This document shows positions 1-12,528 of a DNA stretch of 64,000 nt, one piece after another (the first letter of the stretch is position 1; each line of letters opens with the position of its first letter). A program made the position numbers and the translations under genes. The notes under the pieces were generated by a model that did not search any database, was not told where the DNA came from, and saw nothing but the letters and a program-made list of their open reading frames with translations. This DNA comes from Xanthoparmelia taractica (Eukaryota > Ascomycota > Lecanoromycetes > Lecanorales > Parmeliaceae): NCBI GenBank assembly GCA_033085395.1, contig JANQBS010000082.1, forward strand, positions 1-64,000. Direction: 5' to 3'.

Positions 1-289
1 CTCGATTTGAGTGGCAAAAACACAAAATTCTCAAAAAACTGTGCCAAGGATTCTCAAGCTTCCTGCACACGCTAATAAAGTACCTTACCTTAGATGAAAG
101 TTCGACAGTATATCATATTATTCAACTACTACTCCGGATTATCGTCATTGTAGCAACAAAGTCACCCCAAAGCGCTGGTCTCTTAGTACCTAGTAAATAG
201 TTTCTCGTCTTTCTTACAGTCCACAGTCCGTCCAATCCCATGAACTTCCGGCCTCCGCTTCACCACTATCGATCTACCTACCTACCCAA
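1..289. promoter_or_regulatory. 5' flank and leader of ARO1
   Basis: Upstream region of ARO1, cut by the window edge. It has no convincing reading frame. It holds the motif GTACCTTACCTTAGATG at 80-96, which recurs with one change in the gap at 33.6 kb next to a perfect palindrome. I saw no TGACTCA (Gcn4/CpcA-type) site. The last 50 bases before the ATG at 290 are C/T-rich with CTACC repeats, as in many fungal 5' leaders. Confidence 0.4.
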
Positions 290-3200
290 ATGGAGCCCAC
301 GATTGTTCCCATCCTACGAAATGAGAGAGCCATCACCATTGACTACAACCTTTGGGGCTCTTATATCGCCCAAGATTTGCTCAAGGATGTTTCGTCCTCG
401 ACTTACGTCCTGATTACAGATGCCAATTTATACGATCTCTATGTACCTTCTTTTGAAAAAGCCTTTAATGATGTAGCCTCCAATATGAAGGCTGAGAGCC
501 GTTTGTTGACATATAAAATCCCACCTGGAGAGAAATCCAAGTCGAGAACAACCAAGGCCGAGGTCGAAGACTGGATGCTCTCTGAGGAACGGGATCCTCC
601 GCTGGATGTAAGTTCTGCTTCGTGATTGATTATCTGAAATTTCTGATGCATCAAGGCTCATTTAAGTGGAAAATGCTGACTCGCATCAGACCAAATCAGT
701 GCTTCTCGCTCTAGGTGGAGGGGTTATTGGTGACATGATTGGATTCGTTGCTGCTACTTTCAAGCGAGGTATCAGATTCGTGCAGATACCCACTTCATTG
801 CTCGCTATGGTGGACTCCTCTATAGGCGGTAAAACGGCTATCGATGTACGTAAGTTTCGAGTGTCATTTCCCGTTGGTGATGTGGCTTGTAGGACTGGTG
901 AAGGTCTACAATAGTCATTGCCTTCTTTCCCTAGGATACGAATCATGTAGCGACTTCAATATTGGGATGGGACACTGACTCTCGAACATTACTAGACTCC
1001 AGCGGGCAAAAATCTCATCGGTGCCTTTTGGCAGGTACTTGATCCTCCAATCCACGCACAATGCCTTACCCTGACGCCTGTGATTGCTAGCCTTCTAGGA
1101 TATACATTGACCTCAACTTTCTTAATACTCTGCCCACACGTGAGTTCATCAATGGACTCGCCGAAGTTATAAAGGTCTGGTTCTGTCCAGAAGTAATGTG
1201 TGGTTTTCATTTTATCTATGCTGACAACTTCGCAGACCGCTGCCATCTCAACAACTGCAATGTCTAAGACCAATGAGTCCAATGGTGAGTATGAAACAAT
1301 GAAGTACAAATTTGAGGCCTTGGAAGCAAATGTCAACGTTCTTATGGCCGCTATTAAAACCAATCCAGAAGCCAATGATAATAGGCTTTCGAAAGTAAGA
1401 GAAATATTGAAGGACATTGTCCTCGGATCAGTCCAAGTGAAGGCACATGTTGTTTCAGCGGACGAAAGGGAAGGAGGATTGAGAAACCTCCTGAACTTCG
1501 GTCATTCTATTGGCCATGGTATAGAGGGCTTGCTCACGCCTGACGTCTTACATGGCGAGTGTGTTGCCATTGGTATGGTGTTAGAAGCAGAATTAGCAAT
1601 GCATCTGGGAGTGCTTAGTCGAGAAGATGTTGCAAGACTCAGAAAATGCCTTGCCAACTATGGATTACCCACGTCATTAAAGGATCCCATTGTTCGGGAG
1701 CGTTCTGGCCATAAGCGTTGCTCTGTGGATCAAATACTCTCGGTAATGGCTGTTGACAAGAAGAACCAGGGAAAGAAAAAGCGCATAGTACTTCTCAGCG
1801 GTATTGGCTTTGTGCATGAGCAACAGGCAACTGTGGTGGCTGATCGAGATATAAGAGATGTGCTATCCCCCAGTGTCAAGATACTGCCATCCATACCTAA
1901 AGGTATGAAGGTATCATGCACGCCGCCAGGCTCAAAGAGTATATCCAACAGAGCGCTAGTCTTGGCAGCACTCGGAAAGGGCGAGTGCCGAATCCGAAAC
2001 CTATTACATTCAGTCGACACAGAGGTTATGATCGAAGCTTTGAAGACGATGGATTGTGCCTCATTCTCGTCGGGTAAGGATAGCAAGGGCAGATACCTCT
2101 TGGTAACAGGCAACGGCGGGAACCTCCAAGCAAGCGAAAAGGACCTCTACATCGAGAACGCCGGCACAGCAGCGCGCTTCTTAGCAACAGTTGCCATTCT
2201 AGCCAAACCGGACTCGCAGGCATACTCCGTATTGATTGGCAACAAGAGGATGAACGAAGGCCGCCCAATCAAAGACCTCGTAGACGCTTTGAGGGCGAAT
2301 GGGTCCAGCATTGAATGCACAGGAAAGGATGGACACCTACCTCTCAAGATCAAAGCAGCAGAGGGTATGGAGGGTGGTGATATCGAGCTGGATGCCAGTT
2401 TTTCGTCGCAATACGTCTCGTCTATACTGATGGCTGCTCCTTATGCAAAGAAGCCTGTCACTCTTCGGCTTACAGGTGGACCACCGATTTCACAGCTATA
2501 CATTGATATGACAACGGCTATGATGAGGAAGTTTGGCGTCGACGTAACAAAATCTGCAACAGAAGAGCATACGTATCACATACCTCGGGCGACTTATCAA
2601 AACCCCCCTGACTACGAAATCGAAAGTGATGCTAGTTCAGCGACTTATCCTCTTGCACTGGCTGCAATCAACGGTGTCACTTGTATTGTGCCAAATGTAG
2701 GTTATGGATCCCTGCAAGGCGACGCTCAGTTCGCTGTCCAAGTACTGAAACGAATGGGCTGTACGGTTGATCAGACAGAGTCTTCCACGACTGTCACAGG
2801 TCCGCCAAAAGGCACGCTAAAACCCATACCATCTATAGACATGGAGACAATGACAGATGCCTTTTTGACTGCCTCGGTGTTAGCTGCTGTTGCTCAAGAC
2901 AGCACTGGTATATCGACGACCAAGATCACCGGCATCAAAAACCAGCACAAGAAAGAGTGCGATCGAATTGAAGCTATGGAAAAAGAACTAGCTAAATTTG
3001 GCGTCACTTGCCGTGGATTTGAAGACGGAATTGAAATCGACGGCATAGACTATGCTGAGCTACAAGAGCCAGCTGGTGGCGTTCATTGCTACGACGATCA
3101 CAGAGTGGCAATGAGCACCAGTGTCCTAGCTACGGTTGCACCGCACGGTGCGATCATAAATGAGAGGGAGTGCGTAGGCAAGACCTGGCCTGCATGGTGG

Positions 3201-5495
3201 GACACACTCCGGCTATCATTTAAAGTGGAGATGGAAGGTGTGGAAGTGGAGAGCGAGTCAAGGGCCAAGTCACAGTATTTAGGGACTAGCCGCAGATCAA
3301 TATACCTTATTGGCATGAGGGGAGCCGGGAAAACTACCACAGGAAAGTTGGTAGCAGATCTTCTAGATCTGTCTTTTGTTGATCTCGACTCACTACTAGA
3401 AATCGAAGCAAAGCAGACAATCCCCGAAATTATCAAGGAGTCGGGTTGGGAGGAGTTTCGGCGGCGAGAACTCGCAGTTCTCAAAAAGACGACCAAAGAA
3501 AAGCCTATAAATCACGTCTTTGCCTGCGGGGGTGGCATTGTCGAAATTCCAGAGGCTCGGAAAGTACTTATCGACTTTCATAAGTCTGGGGGCCTAGTAC
3601 TCCTGGTCCAGCGCAACATCGAAGATGTAATAGCTTACCTTCAGCTCGACAAATCACGGCCCGCATATGTTGATGACATGAGAAGCGTTTGGGAGCGAAG
3701 GAAAGATTGGTATGTGCAATGCAGCAATTACCAGCACTACAGCCAGAAGGCTCCAACGAATTCGCTAGCTCGGGCTTCGAAAGACCTTGAGCGGTTCATT
3801 GGTACTATCACCGGCAAGCGAGGATCTTTCGAGAAGATCAAGACCAAAGATCAGTCCTTCTTTGTTTCACTCACCGTACCTGATATCGCTGCTGCATTAG
3901 ATTTCTTACCAGAGGTTGTCGTCGGTTCAGATGCTGTGGAGCTAAGGGTGGATCTCTTAGAAGATCCGCAAAATCCTAATGCTCCTCCTTCCGCTGAATA
4001 CGTTGCCAATCAGCTGGCAATACTACACGGGTCGACGTCTCTACCAGTGATATTTACCATCCGCACGCAAAGTCAGGGGGGGAAATTCCCCGATAACGCT
4101 CCGCTAGAATTGGTTGCTTCCATGTACCATCTGGCGTTCCGAATGGGAGTAGAGTTTTTGGATCTCGAAATCCAATTCCCAGAACCGCTACTTCGCCAGA
4201 TAGTCGGGGCTAAAGGTCATACCAAGATAATTGCTTCACACCATGATCCTAAGAATACTCTCTTGTGGGGAAACGGCTCCTGGATGGCATTCTACAATAA
4301 AGCCCTTTTGTACGGCGATATCGTCAAGCTTGTTGGGGTGGCGACCTCACAAGAAGACAATTTACAGCTTCTACAGTTCAAGAAGTCGGTTGAAACACGG
4401 CACAAGACTCCCATGATTGCAATCAACATGGGTATCGATGGCCAGTTGAGCCGCATCCAGAACGGCTTCTTGACACCAGTGTCTCATCCTGTATTACCCT
4501 TCAAAGCAGCACCAGGTCAGCTTTCAGCGGCGGAGATCCGGACAGCGCTGGCGCTACATGGGGCAATCAAGCCAATGCAATACTATCTGTTCGGATCACC
4601 CATTGTGCAATCGAAATCTCCAGCAATGCACAACATGCTCTTCAAAGCCACCGGTCTACCTCACACTTATTCCCTCTTCGAGACCTCCAGAGCCGCAGAT
4701 CTAGAAAAGATTCTGCAGTCCGACTCCTTTGGGGGGGCTTCGGTCACAATCCCTCTCAAGCTAGACATAATGCCCTATCTCGACTCCATCTCCGAGGATG
4801 CCAAACTCATCGGCGCCGTCAACACTATCATCGCTAACCCTTCCGTCCTCTCTACCAAGAACACAGGGGGGCACCACCTCACAGGCCGCAACACAGACTG
4901 GCAAGGCATGACGCGCGTGCTACTGAATGCCGGCGCTCAACCCAGTGATCAGCAAAGCGGGCTCGTGATCGGTGGCGGGGGCACAGCACGAGCTGCGATC
5001 TACGCATTACACGCCATGGGCTACACGCCCGTTTACGTCCTCGGCCGCTCAAAGTTCAAGATCCAAGAAATGGTCTCCAGCTTTCCAAACGATTACAATC
5101 TCAAAATACTCCATCCCTCCGAACAGCCGCTGAACATGACCACTGTGCCCTCTGCGGCCATCAGCACCATCCCCGCCGATAAACCTATGGACCCTGACAT
5201 CAAGAGTTTCCTCCATGCCTGGCTCTTCATCGTGAACAATGGGTGGTTGAAGGTGCGGGGTCAGGGATCCCACGAGGGCGGCGGGACGATGACGGTGAAG
5301 CAGATTCTGCTGGAGATGGCTTATAAGCCGGCGGTGACGGATATGATGGAGATGGCGGGGGAGGCGGGATGGACGACTATTGCTGGGTTGGAGGTGTTGG
5401 CTGGGCAGGGTTGGTATCAGTTTGAGGCGTGGACGGGGATCGAGCCGCTTTATGAGATGTTGAGGGAGGCTTGTGGACTGAGGAGATCGACCTAG
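290..5495 (+). CDS. ARO1: Pentafunctional AROM polypeptide (shikimate pathway)
   Basis: Carries out five consecutive cytosolic steps from DAHP to EPSP, feeding chorismate and aromatic amino acids. Exons: 290-607, 690-845, 996-1034, 1091-1174, 1236-5495; all junctions are phase 0 and GT-AG; 1618 aa, close to the usual ~1580. Domain order: 3-dehydroquinate synthase (residues 1-390, GGGVIGD and HSIGH motifs), EPSP synthase (from ~413, PPGSKSISNRAL), shikimate kinase (from ~888, Walker A GMRGAGKTT), type I dehydroquinase (from ~1074, ASHHDP and the Schiff-base lysine region KLVGVA), shikimate dehydrogenase (from ~1315, GSPIVQSKSPAMHN, then GGGGTARAA). All four small introns lie in the synthase domain. 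The stretch after the fourth intron (TAAIS then a Ser/Asn/Glu-rich segment) is more divergent than the rest and lacks the usual Trp of TAAIW. Convergent with EXO5. Confidence 0.97.
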
Positions 5496-5893
5496 GGGAG
5501 GGGGAGAATTAGATAGATTGGGTGAAAAGTGAGAAGACTACTCAACGTTGGTTGGCTGCTGGGTTCTTGAATACTGTTCAACCATGGTAACTCAATTGGG
5601 TTTGGGCAGTGGCCCGTTCATATATACATCTAGGATAAACCGTATTTGCCGTCTATATAGTACATGTATAATGCCTATTAGTTCACCGAAAGACCATGGC
5701 CGCCGGTTTATATTCATCTGCGAGCCGCAAGGGCAAATATAGCGGCCCATTTGGGAAGCCTTGCCAGCTCGACCTCGACATCTCATTTGTATATCCACCA
5801 GCATAGAACGGAGCCGCAATCGTGATAGACAGCCTTTCATTTCGACCGTCTCTCACACGAATTATTCTGTCCACCCAATGTCCCATTATCAAA
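5496..5893. other. Convergent 3' intergenic region ARO1/EXO5
   Basis: About 400 bp between the stop codons of ARO1 and EXO5, presumably holding both 3' UTRs. No conserved reading frame was recognised. Confidence 0.5.
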
Positions 5894-7503
5894 TCATACC
5901 ACACTGCTCTTCCTCTCCCGCATCTTCAACGTCGCCTCTTCAATCTTGTTCCGTCTCCACGAGCACTCGTCGAAAAAGTCGCAACTCCGACACTTGTACG
6001 CTTCCTCGACGCAAACGCCTTCAGCGGGCCTCTCACCTCTCCACCACCTCATTTCGCTATCCAAGTATTCCTGCATGACCTTGTCGTCGTAGAGGAAGGT
6101 CTTGTTGCCCAGTATCGCTCCGTCGGTTGGGGTGCGGTATTCGGCCTTGAGCACGTTGCCAATGCTCTTTGCACCGGCGGAGAAAGTGCGTGCGAATTCT
6201 TGCATCATGAGTGCCCACAGTTTCCGCAGGGAGTTGTGGGCGAGGAGGACGGTCATGCTGTCTTGTGGTGGAGGCGGTGCTGAGTCTTCTTGCGTGGTCA
6301 GAGGATTGTCCGGTGCTAGGAAGTCGTCTTCGTTGAGGCTACCGATTTGCGCTATGAAGCCGTCACTGAATGGTATGTCTGCGTTTAGCTCATAGCGGTC
6401 GAAGACCAGGTTGGCGTTCACCTTGTTTGTGGCAAGGTCGGAGAGGATTCGGTGGTAGAGCATAAGTTGCATCAGTGTCGGGCGAAATGAGGAAGCTTTC
6501 GGTATCGTTCTTGTACCACGGGTTTTGACATCTACGATATAGATTTTTGAAGGCTTTTCGGGCAAGGGAGAGCGGAGCTTGTTGAACACATTACTACCAT
6601 GGCTTTCTAGAGTTGACCCGCCGAGAAAGTCGGTGATGGTCCTTTGATCAGCTGCAGGCATCTGCTGTGCAACGTTGCCCTTCTCTTCAACTTCCTCGAG
6701 TTCAGGTTCCGGGCAGATGTAAGAGAGCTCGTCAATTATACCGTTAACCACCAGACCGTCTACTACGCCCCAGATCTCGAGCTCCCGCGTCATGCCCGTA
6801 TCTCGTAGAGTCTTCAGCCCTTGGATAACGTTCCATAACCGCAGTCCCCAGACCTCTTCTTTGGACTTGATATTCACCGCCACAGTAGTATGTACCTGAT
6901 CCTCCAACACCTTGTGTACCGCAGAGCCTTGTTTCATAGCCGGGGTCCTCCTCTTCTTCCCGTGCTTCGTAAGAGTGAACCAGTATTGCAGCTCGCACCA
7001 TGATGGCGATATGAGGTCGGTAACACTCAGAGCCTTTTTCGGCTTGGTTCGAAAGCGTTCGAGAGGGGACCTCAGATCCGGCACTTCAGGTTTGGGAGAG
7101 AGAGGGGCTTCGATAGAAACAGAGCTTTCTCTCTCGAAGCGACTTTCACGGTTCTCGACTACGCGCTTCAGTGTCAGTCAGCAATCGTTTTGCTAGGCGA
7201 GCAGGCACGGCACATACTATTCGCTGAGGGGTTGTGGTCGCCGTCGAGCTGTATCGCACAATTGGTTTGGTACAACAGTAGTAGGGGTTGTTCGTGAGTT
7301 TGCTGATGCTGGCGACGAGGCACCCTTGCACCTCGAGGACTTTCTTCATGCTCAATGTCTTGAAGTAGAAGGTCTCTGGTTGGATCATCGTCTTGCTCCG
7401 GGCTCTGGTGCAGAAGCCCATTTATAATCTCCTCTTCGCCGGCCGAAAAGTCTGAGCCATAGTCACTGAAGCCATCCTGTTGGCCAGTGACAGGTACGTC
7501 CAT
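5894..7503 (-). CDS. EXO5: Exonuclease V (Fe-S single-strand DNA exonuclease)
   Basis: PD-(D/E)XK nuclease of the Exo5/Dem1 family, which degrades single-stranded DNA and in yeasts serves mitochondrial and nuclear genome maintenance. Exons 7503-7218 and 7158-5894; intron 7217-7159 (GTATGT...CGTAG) in phase 1, branch CTGAC; 516 aa. The long second-exon frame has no ATG at its start, which is why the upstream exon is needed; that exon opens MDVPVTGQQDG and is acidic. Family signatures: the first cluster cysteine in PSWCELQYWF (~150), the nuclease core IVDVKTRGT followed by QLMLY (~310-330, QxxxY motif), and three C-terminal cysteines in KCRSCDFFDECSW (~480-490), giving the four Fe-S ligands. 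Its start lies 172 bp from the ALG9 start on the other strand. Confidence 0.9.
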
Positions 7504-7675
7504 TGCTGCGGCCTCATTGTCGTTAAGAGGGGTTTGATGGGCACGGCCAATGTTGATTGCGATATCATCGCCACCATCGCTGCACTGCTGAACCCTAAGG
7601 CTAAACTTAATTGGAACAGAAGGCAACAACTCGATTCTACCGCACGTACCGCACTTCATTTCCTCTTGGAAGTGG

Positions 7676-9604
7676 ATGACCGTGAACATCGTGGACAGTA
7701 TGACGCATGTCTCTGGTCAAAGGGAGACTATTGGGACTATATCAAATGGCAAAAGCACGACGCGTTCTTCGCCTTCATCAGATCCAGGAATGAGCCGCCC
7801 TTTCGATCAATACTCACTCGCGGCTTTCTGCGTATTCCTGTCCGTCAACCTGCTAGCCTCTGTGTACTCCCCCATACAGGACTGTGACGAAGTATTTAAC
7901 TACTGGGAGCCTACGCACTACATAGCACATGGGTCTGGCCTGCAGACTTGGGAGTACTCGCCCGAATATGCCATCCGGAGCTGGCTATATGCCTTGATCC
8001 ATGCAATACCTAGCAAAGTCGCGGCTGCGTTCGTTTCAAATAAGGTCTTCGAGTTCTACTTTGTTCGTGGGATACTCGGTTTGATCTGTGCAGGCTGCGA
8101 GACGCGCCTATTCTCTGCAATTTCGCGAACAATGAATCCCAGGATTGCTGCGATCTTCTTGCTTGCCATGACAACAAGTTCCGGAATGTTCCATGCCGCC
8201 GTTGCTTATCTGCCTTCAAGCTTTGCCATGTATACCGCAATGATGGGCGCTGCAGCATTCATGAGCGTGGAAGATGGGTTGAAGACTACTGATGGAATCA
8301 TGTGGTTTGGCATTGGAGCGATGGTCGGCTGGCCATTCTCCGCAGCTCTCATTGTGCCGTTCATTCCTGACGAATTGACATACCTAAAGCGGACAGCCGA
8401 TATATATGGGGTAGCATCCAGGGTCCTTAGTGGTGCATTGAGGACCTTGGCCATAGTGGTGGGTTTCTCTCGTCAGAGCTCTGTCAGTAGAAACACGCGC
8501 TGATCTGTGTAGTCTCTCCAAGCTGCTGTCGATCTAATATTTTATGGCAAGGTTGTATTTGTCCCTTGGCGCATCATATCCTACAACCTCCTCAGCGGTT
8601 CATCACGCGGGCCTGATATCTTTGGAACCGAACCTTGGCACTTCTATATCCGCAATCTACTTTTGAACTTCAACGCATGGTTTGTGCTTGCTATTTGTGC
8701 TGGACCGGTCCTTGGGTTACATCTTCTATTCACTCATCTGTCCTCGACAAGGTGGACAATCTTGAGAAGGATGATGATCAGTACTCCATTCTATATGTGG
8801 CTTGGTATTTTCTCTGCCCAACCTCACAAAGAAGAGAGATTTATGTATCCCTCGTATCCTTTCTTATGCCTTAACGCTGCTATAACCATGCACACTACGC
8901 TCAATTACTTGGGACATCCAAGACCAAAAAGCATCATTAGCAAAGTGCCAGCAAAAGTTGAACTGGCCCTCGTCGGCGTTTTCGCGCTTGCCATTACCAC
9001 CACTGGAATACTGAGAACGGTGGGAACCGTGAGAGCTTATAGTGCTCCTCTTGAAGTTTATAGACCATTGCAAAGCCTAGAATACGCCGACATGCAAGGC
9101 AACGTCTGCCTAGGAAAGGAGTGGTATCGGTTTCCCTCATCTTACTTTCTGCCAAAAAACATGCGACCCAAATTCATCAAGAGTGCTTTTGATGGCTTGC
9201 TTCCTGGCGAATTCAGCGAAGCGGGAACAGTTGCTGGAATCCTCCCTACATGGCTCATACCTCATGGTATGAACGATCAGAATATCGAGGATCTGGACAA
9301 ACATGTACGACTCTAAAAGCTCTATTTTTATGCCGCCTGCTGATTTCTCAAGGTCGATCTTGGTCACTGCTCGTTCATGGTGGATTCCTTATTCTCAGAA
9401 CCTGAACCTTCAAGGCTGGAGCCCAATTACATAGTCGATGAAAACAATTGGGAGCAGATGCAATGCCACAAATTCCTTGATTCTTCGCAAACACACCCAT
9501 TAGGTCGCATCCTCTGGATACCTGACTGGAAAATCATTCCAGCGAAATTCCGAAGACAATGGGGCATGTATTGCCTGCTGCGTCGAAAATTGGCCACTGT
9601 TTGA
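7676..9604 (+). CDS. ALG9: Dolichyl-P-Man alpha-1,2-mannosyltransferase Alg9
   Basis: GT22-family multi-pass ER enzyme that adds alpha-1,2-linked mannoses to the lumenal lipid-linked oligosaccharide during N-glycan assembly. Exons 7676-8458, 8513-9304, 9353-9604; introns of 54 and 48 nt, both phase 0; 608 aa. Signatures: the first lumenal loop with DCDEVFNYWEPTHY, LQTWEYSPEYAIRSW, and the GT22 motif HKEERFMYPSYP. The C-terminal exon (GHCSFMVDSLFS ... WGMYCLLRRK) fits the family's C-terminal end and has to be joined by splicing, because the second exon's own frame ends at 9316. A second in-frame ATG at 7793 (MSRPFDQYS) just before the first membrane segment could be the true start. Confidence 0.93.
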
Positions 9605-9996
9605 GTAACCGACCCATCACCCAACCACATAGCGCACCCTCTCGTCCCGATAACAGTTTTGGCAAAGAGGTCCCTCGGGTGAAGAACGATCCATTAGAAA
9701 GTTGATTTTTGTTACGCCATGGATTGACCTGTGATCGTTCATACTTTACTTAAGGCTACCTTACTAACCCAAAATCGTGCGGATTTCCAGCTGCAAGATA
9801 CTTTATCGGTCCGCCTAATCTCTCCACGCATGTCCAGAACCGCACGTGCGAATCATTGCTTAAAGATTGACAAGTAGGACGTCACATTCCGTTAGAATTT
9901 GTTCGATAAAGTCAACACTTCCACTGGTCGCTGGTAACATAAAGCGAGCACCCTCCACTACGATCCATTGACAATTCTTGAAGGTCTCTCGCGATA
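9605..9996. other. Intergenic, ALG9 to DUF3445 gene
   Basis: About 390 bp that should hold the ALG9 terminator and the promoter of the next gene. No reading frame or RNA gene was recognised. Confidence 0.4.
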
Positions 9997-11399
9997 ATGG
10001 CATCAGATTTTCTCCTCTGCACTGCGAACAGGCTAGCTCACGGATTCACGACGTTGGTAGCTATGAGCGCAAGACAATTTTTGTATGCTGGCATTGTTGC
10101 CGTCCTATTTTCTTGGCTTCTAGCCACCAAGTTGATCAAGCGCAACAAGACGATTGTACCAAGGCAGAAGTCACCGGATCTTGAGAAGCCCACGTCCGGG
10201 AAAGGCAGCACCTTCAGGACCCCTGAAAGGCCTCCTGGAGTATGGACACCTGTTGACTTCAAAAGACCGAAAGCGGCTCCTTATCCCGGTTGGGATCTAT
10301 ACAAGACAAATCCCTTACCGTACAGACCGTTCAAGCATGGCCCGTACCACATTACCATGGGTTTACGGACCATGCAATGGGATGATTGGATTGAGTTGGA
10401 CAATCACTACCTCAAATACCACGCCGAAAAAGCACGGAGGATAGCAGAAAGAGGCGAAAAATGCTGTCGTACAGCACCTGAGGCCTACGATGGTGCTGTG
10501 GAACTCCTGGAAGAACTGTAAGTGTGTTGGTTCCTATTTTTCATGGGCCTGGCAATTGATTGTACTATTACAGCTGCGATTACCTACCTCAGCGATACCC
10601 TACCCTTTATCGCAAGACTGTTGTCGGCCTGGACAACCTCGCCACGGGTGAAAGCTTCAACGTGATCCAACGCCCCCTCCCAGAGGACCCTATGGCCATG
10701 TCTGCCCGGCTCGTGCAAGATGATCTAGCTATAATGTTCGAGAAACCGGACGGGCAATACTATCTTCTGGCAGGAGCTATCCTGCTTGCCGGGTTTTGGT
10801 TCGTGGCCTGACTGTGCTGGCCTGTGACAATATCTCTGCTAACGTATTAAAGGCGCCTCAGCGACAAATTCGGCATGCCTCTTTCAGAAATCCACACAAG
10901 CGGCGACGTTCCTGGCTTCAAGACCAAACTCGAGCGCGGCATGACCAACTTCTTTCGCCGAGTCAAGTGCGATGGTCCTGTGCTACGCAACAATTACTTC
11001 ATGCAGGTTGATGATGACTTGGCTTGGAGCCACAGCATAGGCCCGGAGGATGATGATGGCACACAAGCTGCAGGATGGCGCACAGCGGCAAAGGATAAAA
11101 CAATTGAACATCACCATTTCCGAAGCGAGAGGCAGTCTCTGCGACGTTTGCCGCGTAGTGGAGGGGTGGTCTTCACTATTAGAACTTATTTTGAGCCTGT
11201 TACTGCGATTGCCAGGGAGCCTGGTGTTCCTGGAAGATTGGCGAGTGCTGTGAGAAGCTGGGGGGATGACGTTTCGAAGTATAAAGGAAGGGAGAGGTAC
11301 CAGGATGTCTTGCTGGAGTACCTCGATGGAGAGCACAAGAAGCAGCTTGCAGAAGGTGTCATTACAGAGGATGAAGAGAATGGGAAATACCCATTCTGA
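9997..11399 (+). CDS. Membrane-anchored DUF3445 (HODM alpha-like) protein
   Basis: Fungal member of PF11927, related to the alpha subunit of haem-dependent oxidative N-demethylase; the fungal substrate is unknown. Exons 9997-10517, 10574-10798, 10853-11399; introns of 56 and 54 nt, both phase 2; 430 aa. One hydrophobic segment at ~residues 25-42 (FLYAGIVAVLFSWLLA) flanked by basic residues suggests a single N-terminal membrane anchor with the rest a soluble domain. The domain runs from PYRPFKHGPYHITMGL through LPQRYPTLYRK, NVIQRPL, LAGFWRLSDKFGMPLSEIH and NYFMQVDDDLAW to FTIRTYFEPV. There is no redox partner gene next to it. The family call is firm; the reaction is inference. Confidence 0.88.
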
Positions 11400-11697
11400 G
11401 AGTAATAAATAGTCGTAGCGAACCCCAAATCCGAAAGTCTAAATGGCCAGTGACCCTCCCAAACGACTTCTTACGTGCGTACTTCTGGTGTGCTAAAGCT
11501 GAGGACTTCTATGGCCATTTCATCCCATGTTTCAATTATCGGTCTCCGGCTCCCGGGCGGTGATAAACTGAAAGTGGCCGCAAGCCGAGTATGACATGAC
11601 AATGTCTCGGACAAAGGAATGTAAGCCTTGTACTCTCCCAGCTCTCATTCATACACCACTTTCTAGCTCGTCGGGACCAGAAGACTACGACAACAAA

Positions 11698-12528
11698 ATG
11701 GCGATTATGTTTCACAGCTCCGTGCGCCTCGTCCTAAGGCGGTCCGCCCAGCGACACCAGCAACTCTTCTCCCCTACGAAACGACAGAAATCTACAGCCG
11801 CTGACAAGCCAGCTGAGAGGTCTTCCACTGTCAGCAAAAGAGAAGGATCGTCTATAGCCACGTCGGCGGAAATATCACCACGACCTCTATGGGAACGGTT
11901 TGGTCCCTTGTCGAATGCTATTTCTGGATATGCTCGCGCGCAGAAACTCAGGCCATGGGCTACCCAGTTGGGGACGTCTCTTGTGGTGTATCTCTGTGGG
12001 GATCTGACCGCACAGTATATTGATGGGGAGGAATACAATCCGTTCAGAACGTTGCGACATTTGACTATTGGAGGTTTGATGGCGATACCTGCGTATACTT
12101 GGTAATTCATTTCACTCATCGTGGGGATTGCGGAAAGCTGACTGCTCTTCTATAGGTTTATGTATCTAGGCACCATATTCAATTATCCCTCCAAAATCCT
12201 CTCCCTCGGCACCAAAGTCGTCGTCAACCAAATCGTATTTACACCCGTTTTCAACAGTTACTTCTTTGGCATGCAGTCCCTACTCTCCGGCGACAGCTTT
12301 ACCGATGCATGGGAGAGGATCAAGAGGACCGTGCCGACCAGTTTCGTCAACAGCTGCAAGCTCTGGCCGGCGGTCACTGCTTTCAATTTTACATATGTTT
12401 TACCTCAATACAGGGCTCTGTTTGCAGGGATTGTGGCTGTAGGCTGGCAAAGTTATTTGTCATTGTTGAATTTTAGAGCCGCGAAGGAAGAGAAGAGGAG
12501 GAAAGAGTTGCATACGGATGAGAGCTGA
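11698..12528 (+). CDS. Mpv17/PMP22 family membrane protein
   Basis: Small multi-pass protein of the Mpv17/PMP22/Sym1 family, found in mitochondrial inner or peroxisomal membranes and proposed to form channels. Exons 11698-12101 and 12156-12528; 54-nt intron in phase 2 splitting the Trp codon of YTW/FMYLG; 258 aa. The N-terminus (RLVLRRSAQRHQQ) is basic and could be a mitochondrial presequence. Family signatures include GDLTAQYIDG, IFNYPSKI, VVNQIVFTPVFNSYFF and the C-terminal KLWPAVTAFNFTYVLPQYR plus the WQSYLSLLN helix. The frame is open upstream to another ATG-containing stretch at 11596, but 11698 has the better context and fits the family length. Confidence 0.9.

Noticed and set aside
8459..8503. 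Apparent C-terminus of ALG9 at 8503
   Set aside because: This tail is intron read-through; splicing 8458/8513 continues into the conserved DLIFYGK...PWRI segment.
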